DNA from: Branchiostoma floridae
Taxonomy: Eukaryota; Chordata; Leptocardii; Amphioxiformes; Branchiostomatidae
NCBI RefSeq assembly: GCF_000003815.2
Contig: NC_049986.1
Coordinates: 23,899,598-23,941,772, forward strand
Length of the DNA stretch: 42,175 nucleotides
Direction of reading: 5' to 3'
The notes below the pieces were generated by a model, which ran no database searches, was not told the origin of the DNA, and saw nothing but the letters and a program-made list of their open reading frames with translations. The position numbers and the translations under genes are program-made. Shown in pieces: positions 32,742 through 42,175 of this stretch (its first letter is position 1; each line of letters starts with the position of its first letter).

Positions 32742-35700
32742 TTATCTGGTCGTTTGATGGTTGGAGGATATAGTTTGTTGTGTAAATTTCTGCACACACT
32801 GTAACCAGCTGAACATGGCAATGTTTTTTTCAATGTGTTTTATCAACGGAAGTCTCATGTTTTCAAGGTAAATCTGCCTTGCTGCCATTAATGCCTCTTG
32901 ACAGAAGCTGGCAGCCTTTTTGTAATCTCCATTGTGGTACCAGGCTACCCCAAGGCTGTTAAGGGACTTGGCAACAGACTGATGTGCTGGATACTCACCA
33001 CAGATACTTTTGCACATCTGTACCTCCAGTTCAAAATAGTTTATCGCTTTTCTGTGATCTCCAAGTGAGAGCCAGGCTTGCCCCAATTTATCAAATGTAT
33101 CAACTATTGAAGTGTGTGCTGCAGTCTGGCCATACACACTCCTCCTAACCTGCAGTGCCTGATCAAGGTACTGAATTTCTCTCCTGTGGTCACCCATGGC
33201 TCCCCAGGTTGTCCCTACGTTTTCGAGTACGGTAGCAGTATCAGGATGAACTTTACCATAGATACTCATTGACATCTGCATTGCCTGTTCATAGTAGCTG
33301 ATTGCTTGTCTGAGATCACCAAGATTGCGCCAGGCTGAACCCAAGTTGTTCAATGATGTGGCAATTTCAGAATATGCAGTATTCTGACCATGGATAGTTC
33401 TATACATTTGCAGTGCCTGTTCGTAGTAGCTGATTGCTCTCCGAAGATAACCCTGATTGTTCCAAGCGATGCCAAGTCTGTTGAGTGTATCGGCAATATG
33501 CTCGTGTGCTGTACCTTTACCATGAATGCTCAAGTGAAGTTGTAGTTTCTCTTCAAGGTAGTTGATTTCTGCCATGGTGTCATCTAAATCATTCATTACA
33601 GACAAGGATTTCCTTAAGGTGTCCAATGAGCTGTCACTGTCGAGATGCACTTTGCACTCGCCATAGATACTCCTGTACATATCTACTGCCTGGAATTTGT
33701 AATCAGTAGCTTTCTTGAGATCACCTATAGTAGCCCATGCATGTGCCAGATCATCTAGTGAGGTTGCTATGTTAGGATGTGCTTTATTCTCACCAATTAT
33801 ACTTATTTCCATGTTCAGCTCTTGTTCATAATAGTCTTTTGTTTTCACTTGATTGCCAAGGCATTTCCAGGCCTCCGCAATGTTATGTAGCAAGGCAGAA
33901 ATGTACGGAAGTGCTCTATCCTGTCCATAGATACTCCTGTATATTTTTAGTGCCTGTTCACTGTAATGTATGGCTTTCCTGTAATCACCCTGACCAAACC
34001 AGGCGACCCCCAGATAGCCTTGTAACTTGGCAATATGAGTATGCTCCTTATTATAGATGCTGCACATCATCTGCAGTGCTTGCTCAGAGTGGCTGATGGC
34101 CTTTCTGTAATTAGCCAGATACAAACAGGAACAACCAATGTTGGAGTGTGTTGCAGCAATGAGAAGGTTTGCTGTTCCCTCACCATAGATATCCCAGTAT
34201 ATATAGAGTGCATTTTCATAGCCGCTGAGTGCTTTCCTGTAATCACCTGAAAGGAGTCTAGCTGTAGCTAAGTTTCCAAGTGATGCAGCAATGTCTGGAT
34301 GAACCGCACTGTGACCATAGATGCTCCTGTTCATCTGCAGTGCCTGCTCGAGATGCTCGATTGCCTTTTTGTGATCCCCAAAGTGATGCCAGGCTCGTCC
34401 TATGTCATTAAGTGACGAGGCAATGCTATGATGTACAGTATGCTGTCCATAGATTCTCCTGTACATCTGCAGTGCCTTTTCGTAGTAACTAATTGCTTTC
34501 CTGTAGTCATTCTTCTGCGCCCAGACTTTACCAAGGTTGGTAAATAAAGAGGCAGTGTCATGATTAGGATTCACTGTATTTTGATCATAGATATTCCTGT
34601 ACATCTGTAGTGCCTGTTCAAGGTAGCTTTGAGATTTCTCATGATCACCCCTTTCTGCCCAGGCTGACCCCAGGTTTTGATATGACTTGGCAATATCAGG
34701 ATGTGTTACAGAATGACCATAGATGCCTTTTCTCATCTGCAGTGCCTGTTCATAGTAGCTGATTGATTCACGGTAAAAGCCTTCAGCACGCCACATGGAC
34801 CCCAGGCTGTTGAGAAGGTTTGCAATGTCGGGATGTTCTGTACCATATTCACTCCTGGCAATCTGCAGTGCTTGTTCTACATAGTTCGCTCCTTTTTGAT
34901 AATCAGATAACCAGTACCACTCTTCTCCAATCTTATACATTAACATGATTTTGTCAGCGGCGGTACATTCAGCCCTTAGTGTCTTATCAAAGCAATCAAT
35001 GGCCAATCTATGTTTCCATAGCTTAGAGTACATCATTCCTCGTACTTTATGAGAATCATCGCGCAAGTCAGATAATTTGTTTAGATCTGCTTTCTTTCCA
35101 GACCATTCTAACAAATACGTAGTGAGAGGAACTTCTGTATAATAATATCTGAAGAGCTGTTTTTCATTTGATAAATGGAAAACTGGTTTCTGTGCATCTG
35201 CTTGTCCTAGTACATTGTCATTGGTATGTGTGAGTATTTTCTGTGGTAATTTGGCTTTTGTTGCATTGGCCAGAGCTGAAAAGTTTTCCTTCTGTCCACC
35301 ATTTGCAATGTAAGTTCTGAGCCTGAGTTCTGCTGATATGCTGGTAAGCACTGTCAGGTGGTGTGCATTGTTAGGACTGATCACTTGTTGATTTGCCATT
35401 TCTTCTATTGTCTCCCAAACTGTGGTGGGTATGATGCCTGAAGGCAGTGCCAAACAGTCAACTGCGACAGATGGGAAGCGATAGAGGTCTTTCTTCACAT
35501 CAATCAACTCTGTTGTAATTGTTTCTTTATAGCTGTCGCCTTTAATACTTTTTCTCTTTATTTCATGTGCCAGTTCCGAAGCCATTTTACCCCCATCAGC
35601 TTGCAGTGTTTTCCTGGTGATGTCTATGTATGTATCAATCAGATCCTGGTCCCCTGCCATCAGGCATGGGTTTCTCAAGATATTTGCAAGATGATACTCT

Positions 35701-38682
35701 TCCTTCAGATACAATGTGATATCATTTTGTAATATTGAAACCATGTTGTTTGGAGTGCAGATGAGTTCACTGGGTGGTTTGTTCATAGTTCCCTGTCTGC
35801 CCAGTGGAGTCTTGCTTGCCTTTGGCATGGACCCATCAAAGGCAAACCCACGTGGTGTAACAGAGTCATAGTACCAGTTGTCAAGTGGATCCTCAGAGTA
35901 GAAGTCATTGAGAGATTTTATCCCCAGTGCTGGAAGGATAGTTTCTCCCAGGTTGACCACCTTGAGGTGTAGATAGTGGGTGAGTTTACGGAAATACACA
36001 AGACATTCTTCGTTTTCTTCTTCTACCAGGATGGCAAACTCCAGGTCTGAGTATGGAGTTACCAGTCCTGTGGCCTGTGAACCCAAACCTATCAGGGCAT
36101 ACTTACATGGAGGGGGGCCCATTAACCCAATACACTCTTCTACAAGCAGGCTGATGAACTCCTTCCTTTGTTGTGCAATGTTCTCAAACAACTTCCTGAC
36201 AGCCTGAGCTCGTTTTGCCTCTATCTCTCTGACACATGGGTCATCCTCATCATGTACATAGGGATCCAGCTGCTGGTCAATGGTTTCCATCTCCAACTTG
36301 ATCTGGTCCCGCATCTCCTTCAGCTGTATCTTGTGGTTTGCTGTATGATTTTGGCTTACATTAGAATCTACATCTAGGACACGTTTTACAAACAAATCAT
36401 GTGTTGTTGTAATAAGTATTTGTATGTTACCATTGAGGACTTCATCCTTCGACCTTAATATAGCTGCATTGTAGAGTGCTGCTGCTTTGACAAAGTCTCC
36501 CCCGTCTCCTGTCTGCTGACCTCGCTTACTGTAGACATCCCCCAACTTGCACAGGGGCTCCACCTCTCTCTGGTACTGCTGGGTTGTGGGGTCTGGAAGT
36601 ATGAGGAATACTAATTTTTAAAGACAGGTTTTTCATCGCTTGTTCAAAACGTAAATTTGATTTACAATTGCTTCGGCAAAGACATTCAAATTCCCTTGTC
36701 GTGCCATGCCTTGCTGCTGCATAAAGTGCCGGCGTGACTTTAGCTGTCGACGTCAAGCACTGGCTTTTGTCAACTGTTTGTAACATATGTGTATATTAGG
36801 GATAATGACTCGTCAGGATCTATCGTATATGGTGACATAATTAATGGCTGGTTTCTTTAACCTCCGAATGAACGAGTTCGTCCATAAGGTGGTTAACGTT
36901 ATTATCATTAAAGATTATCATGTATCCAGCAGTGACGACAAAGGAGTTTCATCTTATGCTAGCTCATAGCTTATAGACCTTTTTTTGTTCGACCGGCCGT
37001 TTTTTCTTGATGTTCAGGCCGGATTGTAACTCTCCCTGCCTTTCAAACCTCCGTACCAGTGTAGTCGGGCGTAAAATCTTACCGTCTAGACCTGCACCAG
37101 CCTCAACATCCTTATGTCTCAAGCCACGCACCGCCGCTGCTTTTTTTCGCAGTATGCGGGGGCTCTCTGAGAGTCTCGTTCCCATATTTCTTAAATCTTT
37201 TACTCACTGATGGTTGATAATACTCTGAAAACGAGGACTATGCCCATATGTTTTGACCAATAGGAATCTTGGAACAAATATACCAGATATTAATGACCTG
37301 GGTTATGGGGAAATGAAGCCATCTCGATATTGATGCTATCTGGCTAAATGATAGATTGGTTTGAATTCAGTTTTTTTAAACTACCATGGCTAAATAAAGT
37401 TATCTTAAGAAATGAAAAGTTAAATTACGAAATTAACATACTTAGATAGTTGTCATAATCATGTTTACGCATGTACATGTACAAGGCTTTGCAGGAATTT
37501 CCCCACCTCTGACATGAACCAACTTGAGTGCAGCTGCAAAGTGCTGCTCTGCTGAGTCCAGGTCTGCCCTGGCAAGGGAGGAGTCACCTTCCCCCAGGTG
37601 TTCCTTGTACTGACTAAAAATTCACAAAACGGTATTTGATGAATTCTAAAGTTCAATCAACATTTTTAACAGGCAATCTGTCCAGACAATTGAAAGCAAT
37701 CTTAGATGACTATGGTGCATCCAAAATAATACTGAAAATAATACTCACTTGTGTCTAAGTTCTTCTTCTGCCTTTCCTGGCATATCTGGAGGCTAAACAT
37801 GAAATTATTTGCTTTGTTATTTCAGTCGAAATATCATAAATTGTATACAATTATTCGTCATTACTATCAGACTCCTTTTGACACTGGGACCATGTATCGC
37901 CATGTGCATTGAGAACCCATTAAGCACGTCATTCAAATACGTATACAACGTAACTACTTCTTCTGTCTAGCACCACCCTGGAAATAATTACTCACTTTTG
38001 TAACTGCCTCCCTGGTTTTCAGTGTGTACAGTACACGATGCTCTATTGTCTGTTTAGTCTCAGGTTCCTTACATTTTGCCAAGGCCCTCTTGTACAAGGC
38101 AGCTGCCTTGAAGAACTGGGATATGTCAGAGGTTTTCTTGCCTTTCTCCAAGTAGTGATCTCCGAGCGATTTAAGAGCTTCTATCTCCAAGAACATGTCA
38201 CCATTCTCAATAGCAGTTACTAATGTTTCTGTGTAAGTCTCTTCCGTAGATTTCAAGAATCGTCCCACATTGTCCAGTCTGCTGAAGATTTTTGCTGTCC
38301 TTAATACATTATTTGTTGTACCCCAGTAGTCTGCTGACAACCACTGAATGCGTGGAGTGTACCCCTGCAGCAGTCGTTTGGACAGTTTCTCCGCGTAGCC
38401 GACACGATGTACAAGTGTTAGTCGCATGTCTGTATATGTGCAGCTACATGTATGCAGGGCACCAAAATACAGTTCGGCAGCCTTGTCAAACTCTGCTGAA
38501 TCTTTACTCAGCTTGCCCTTCTGAAGATGGAGGTCTCCGAGACTTTTCAGGACTTCTGCCTCCATAAAGCGATCATTGCAGAAAATGGCTTTTTTCAGCG
38601 CCCGTCCATACTTAAAAACTTGACCATGTTGACTCTTAAGAAACAACTGCAGGTCATGTAACTTTTTTGCCACACTGTTCAT
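32742..38682 (-). CDS. NTase-TPR protein, paralog B (complete coding region)
   Basis: Exons 38682-37996, 37792-37749, 37613-37507 and 36592-32742 join with phases 0, 2, 1 to 4689 nt (1562 residues plus stop). The ATG at 38682 lies 20 nt inside an exon preceded by a polypyrimidine acceptor (AG at 38704-38703). The codon at 36563 is an internal GTG, not a start. Three TPR-like units sit at about residues 41-76, 166-201 and 288-325. The pol-beta-type NTase motif [17 protein letters not shown] gives G450-S451 and D462/E464; D532 in FAFDGS is a candidate third metal ligand. [11 protein letters not shown] (about 702) resembles DUF294_C. Residues about 830-1529 form 16 or so TPRs of 44 residues, kinesin-light-chain style. 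No signal peptide or membrane segment is seen, so it is probably cytosolic. Its neighbour A is a paralog in the same orientation. Function is unproven; a scaffold-sensor plus NTase effector is my inference. Confidence 0.9.
32844..34943 (-). repeat. Protein-coding TPR array (about 16 x 44 residues)
   Basis: Within the last exon of paralog B a 132-nt (44-residue) unit recurs about 16 times. The unit reads roughly IAxSLxNLGxAWxxxGDYRKAI, then [16 protein letters not shown] and a variable xxxHPD linker. Linker length varies by one to three residues, and some units have lost consensus positions (for example the unit with [14 protein letters not shown]). A run with no intron inside one exon is prone to unequal exchange, so copy number may vary between alleles. 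Long ORFs on the opposite strand here are shadows of this array. Confidence 0.9.
36593..37506 (-). other. Intron 3 of paralog B
   Basis: Contains a basic open frame on the minus strand (37185-36964, with [20 protein letters not shown]) that may be a retroelement relic. It is not in the gene's reading plan. Confidence 0.35.
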
Positions 38683-38702
38683 ACTGATGACTGCTGTCTT
38701 TT

Positions 38703-38908
38703 CTATAAAGAAAAAAAGAAGAAGAAATTAAGAACCTTGCTTCGACGAATCTTACGACAGATTCTTCTTTCAATATTTTCTGGGTCAGGTCTTAAAACAT
38801 AAGGTGACAGTGCGTCAATCAACAGATTTCTCCTCCCCATTTCTAAATGTTAGGGTCACTTAGCTGCTGGATTACATATGTGACACATCATCTTTTAGTA
38901 GTCAGTAA

Positions 38909-38971
<63 letters not shown>

Positions 38972-40294
38972 TTGGGGGCACACAGCGGTAGACTTCTGCC
39001 CAAACAAAGTTGCACCAATTAAAATATTGTAGTACTGCTGCAAGTATCTCCAACACTGTACAATTACCCTGTACGGTACTGTCTATATAGACACTAACGG
39101 AAACACCACCAGTAAACAAACGTACCCTTCTACTAACTACGAAACGTTGTGTCTATCATAGACCAATAGTAAGCTCTATTATATGTTCTGGATTGTTTAA
39201 GCAGGTACTGTCATCAAATATGTCCCTGATGTAAAGTATGAAATGCATAATTATGCAGATGTACTCGCCCAACTTGCTACAAGTAGTACAACAGTTGAAG
39301 TATTAACGCAATGGTCTATCAAGGTACAAGAGCCTCGGAGGCTTAACCTTAACGTTAATCCCTTAGTTTGACTTGTTTAAATCTCACCTGAACGTCTCGA
39401 ATGAAGAAATATAATCTGAATCTCACGAAGATGTCTAAGAAGTCACAGCGGCCGGTATGTTTCTTGCGATAGAATGATAAGAATTACGCAGCTTTCTTCC
39501 CCTGCTTCGGAGCAGGGATTTCCCTCCTCGACTGCTGGGACTTTCCACTGCGTCACACCTGTGTAAACTGTCTTTTGTGTACATGTACCTGTTCGAGCCT
39601 GGCAACCTGGGGTCAAGAGGTCATGTTACATGAGAAGAGTACATGATGGTTGACTGGGTTCTGTGAATGCCACGATTGTGGGGAAAAGTAACGCCAGTCT
39701 ACGTGTACATTTGAGAATGTGGGAAAGTTTATTTACAGTTCATGCCCGGAGGCTAATTGAAAGTGCATGTGGAAACATGGGCGACACACGAGCGATCGCG
39801 ATGATGTCACGGTGATGCAGTGGTAGGCAAAAAGCAGGTGTTTGGCAAAAAATTGATTTACATATTAACGAGTAATTTGAGCCGTAATTTGAATATCAAT
39901 TTTTGATCCAATCTACTGACGTCCTGGTAGGCAACAACCGTCCAATACCCCGGATATAAACAACAACAGCGATCGCTCGTATTCATATGACAATGTACAG
40001 TGATAAACATTATTGAAAAAAGAGGCTACTGGAATCCTAGTGTTGACTATTTCCAAACAGGTTGGGTTTGACCTTTCTCTTTCGAAGCAGGGGAAGACGA
40101 AAAGTCCCAACTTTTCCACAATTTGTGAGTTCTGCGATTTTAAGAGGAAATTGGCTTTCTGTTCGTCTGTGAATGTGGGGAAGAATATTCATGTGTTATT
40201 ACTCATAAACATCTCTCTATATTTTGCAAATATTTTTTGAGGATCACCTCACCTCACCTATCCCTTGATTCTCGTGTCGGTAACAATTTAAGTT
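38703..40294. other. 5' flank of paralog B, no gene recognised
   Basis: Holds the probable 5'UTR intron end (polypyrimidine tract at 38705-38730), an (AT)n tract, a degenerate relative of the 30-bp minisatellite at 39375-39440, and otherwise unassigned sequence. A first exon could not be fixed. Confidence 0.4.
38911..38968. repeat. (AT)n microsatellite
   Basis: 29 uninterrupted AT units. Tyr-Ile open frames on both strands here are artefacts. Confidence 0.95.
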
Positions 40295-40964
40295 NNNNNN
40301 NNNNNNNNNNNNNNNNNNNNNNNNNNNNNNNNNNNNNNNNNNNNNNNNNNNNNNNNNNNNNNNNNNNNNNNNNNNNNNNNNNNNNNNNNNNNNNNNNNNN
40401 NNNNNNNNNNNNNNNNNNNNNNNNNNNNNNNNNNNNNNNNNNNNNNNNNNNNNNNNNNNNNNNNNNNNNNNNNNNNNNNNNNNNNNNNNNNNNNNNNNNN
40501 NNNNNNNNNNNNNNNNNNNNNNNNNNNNNNNNNNNNNNNNNNNNNNNNNNNNNNNNNNNNNNNNNNNNNNNNNNNNNNNNNNNNNNNNNNNNNNNNNNNN
40601 NNNNNNNNNNNNNNNNNNNNNNNNNNNNNNNNNNNNNNNNNNNNNNNNNNNNNNNNNNNNNNNNNNNNNNNNNNNNNNNNNNNNNNNNNNNNNNNNNNNN
40701 NNNNNNNNNNNNNNNNNNNNNNNNNNNNNNNNNNNNNNNNNNNNNNNNNNNNNNNNNNNNNNNNNNNNNNNNNNNNNNNNNNNNNNNNNNNNNNNNNNNN
40801 NNNNNNNNNNNNNNNNNNNNNNNNNNNNNNNNNNNNNNNNNNNNNNNNNNNNNNNNNNNNNNNNNNNNNNNNNNNNNNNNNNNNNNNNNNNNNNNNNNNN
40901 NNNNNNNNNNNNNNNNNNNNNNNNNNNNNNNNNNNNNNNNNNNNNNNNNNNNNNNNNNNNNNNN
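40295..40964. other. Assembly gap (670 N)
   Basis: Run of unknown bases. Open frames reported across it are meaningless. Confidence 0.99.
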
Positions 40965-42101
40965 AGGATAGTGCCTTAATTTCAGTTGGATCAGACCTTT
41001 TCTGATTTATCACATCTTTCTTTTTAATTCTCCGTGGTTATTTTGTTACTTGATTAATGTACTTTCACTGGTTTACAGCCAACCAGCATTGCATTTCCGG
41101 TGAATCTGTGTTTTAAGGTTGAGGTTTTGCTGACGCGTGACTTTAATTGTAACATATTGGCCAAACATATACCATGATGGCAAATGCAATTTCTGTTCCA
41201 TTTTGTTGTGGCAATGAAACCACAAAGTTAAATTAAATAAATTCTGACTGACTTACTTAACATGAGTCGAACTGAGATGACAGACAGGCTGAATTGGGAA
41301 GCACTATTTATTGAAAATAAACTTTTAAACCTTTCATTGTCTTGATACATCAAACTGCTTCTAAGCCAATCATGCATGCCTATGATATAATAGAAGCTAA
41401 GTATACTAACTTATATAAATATGTTTGCAACCGTTCAAGTGTACAATTTGTCACTAAGAATGCTGTATATGGCATGCATAGCTGCTTAATCACAATTCTC
41501 GTTGGCAAGCTTTTGCAACACAAGATTTCCTACTGCAATGGTTCAGTTTAATCTCTACCTTTAAGTTAGTTCACGGCAATCAAAACAATTGACAATTATC
41601 ACAGCAAAACTTCATAGATCACACATTTGTAAAATACACTTTTCTATTAAGCAACATCAGATTAAGTAATTTACTGCATTTAGAACAAAAAAAACAATAC
41701 CAATCTTATTGTGTATAATTATAGTAAGACAACATAGGGAAGTGATCACTTGCATAGTCTGTAAGATGTAATATTGTCTTTTTTTCTTGTTCATGAACTT
41801 GAAGTAAAAAGAGCGAATCAAAAAACCTTCAGGTCCTTTACTGTTCTTGCATAGTGTAAATCACTGAGAAACTTGAAAAAGAATTGCCAACTACATTAAA
41901 TAGCATATCTTTGGTCAAGTCAAATAATAATCTTTGTCAACAATCATCACATTTACAATGTCTTCTGAGTTCCTTTAATAAAGACTCACAGAAACTACTA
42001 GTATTTCATTATATTCTTATAGAGCATTTTAGTATGCTTACTGGCTCTTGGATGGAGGCTATAATCTCAATCACAACATTTATAATTTGAAGACTTTGTT
42101 A
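40965..42101 (-). other. 3'UTR of the right-edge gene
   Basis: AT-rich, without coding signal. On the minus strand AATAAA lies at 41312-41307, which would give a 3'UTR of about 800 nt after the stop at 42102. Confidence 0.5.
41307..41312 (-). other. Polyadenylation signal AATAAA
   Basis: Canonical hexamer on the minus strand, downstream of the partial CDS at the right edge. Confidence 0.5.
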
Positions 42102-42175
42102 TCACAAAGCTGTCTTCTCCCTGTACACCACCACAGCATCATCATCTAGAATCTTGATTTGTGGTTTCATCTCCT
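42102..42175 (-). CDS. C-terminal end of an unrecognised protein (partial)
   Basis: The minus strand reads EMKPQIKILDDDAVVVYREK then TAL and a TGA stop at 42104-42102. Codon composition and the abrupt change to AT-rich DNA after the stop, with a downstream AATAAA, support a real last exon that enters from the right. Too short to assign; same orientation as the two NTase-TPR genes but no visible similarity to them. Confidence 0.55.
   Translation of the reverse strand, partial: EMKPQIKILDDDAVVVYREKTAL

Noticed and set aside
33779-34250. Plus-strand open frames within the TPR exon
   Set aside because: Antisense shadows of the strongly supported TPR coding sequence.
36563-36563. Start codon for a 1273-residue single-exon gene
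   Set aside because: The codon is GTG inside an exon that begins at 36592. The upstream exons join in phase and paralog A has the same structure.
38847-39119. Tyr-Ile-rich peptides
   Set aside because: Translation of an (AT)n microsatellite.
40237-41013. Two long open frames on both strands
   Set aside because: They consist almost wholly of unknown bases in the assembly gap.

Overview
The window is animal nuclear DNA, most likely from a cephalochordate (amphioxus, Branchiostoma). It has short GT-AG introns, large TPR-coding exons, dense miniature DNA transposons, non-LTR retroelement tails, minisatellites, and a very frequent TAACGTTAC-like word. The species call is inference and no search was run.

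Gene layout. Two paralogous minus-strand genes lie near the two ends. Paralog A (1-3680) runs off the left edge. Paralog B (32742-38682) is complete in its coding part and, by my splicing, encodes 1562 residues. Both have the same plan: a 5'UTR intron ending 15-20 nt before the ATG, an N-terminal exon with two TPR-like units, two short exons, then one very large exon. The large exon carries a third TPR-like unit, a pol-beta-fold nucleotidyltransferase (NTase) domain of the DUF294/GlnD-like type and, in B, about 16 kinesin-light-chain-like TPRs of 44 residues. Between them I assemble a small plus-strand gene of four phase-compatible exons (8861-11538, 137 residues, unrecognised). A second, weaker spliced candidate (24258-25062) sits inside a transposon-like element. 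A minus-strand gene enters at the right edge (42102-42175, last 23 codons) with a long 3'UTR.

The interval between the NTase-TPR genes is mobile and repetitive. A long inverted repeat (outer ends 12824 and 32388, arms about 2.8-2.9 kb) encloses about 14 kb. Its outer ends carry arrays of a palindromic ATCCCGGGAT-type motif, and the motif recurs in a roughly 395-bp satellite (18550-20970) inside the loop. Three small elements have TAA or TTA target duplications typical of PIF/Harbinger. For two of these, and for a tandem-repeat-filled element at 13733-14449, a paralogous empty site exists within the window. There is also a 3.3-kb element with ~375-bp terminal inverted repeats (23409-26683), a 159-bp foldback element with a 9-bp target duplication (25781-25939), LINE remnants, a tRNA-like SINE candidate and several minisatellites.

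The best candidate for an undescribed system is the paired NTase-TPR proteins: a predicted nucleotide-transferring enzyme joined to a long TPR sensor or scaffold, duplicated and diverging in small exons. Similar architecture is known in biological conflict and signalling systems, but an immune role here is inference. No transposase gene was recognised in the large inverted-repeat structure. An assembly gap lies at 40295-40964.
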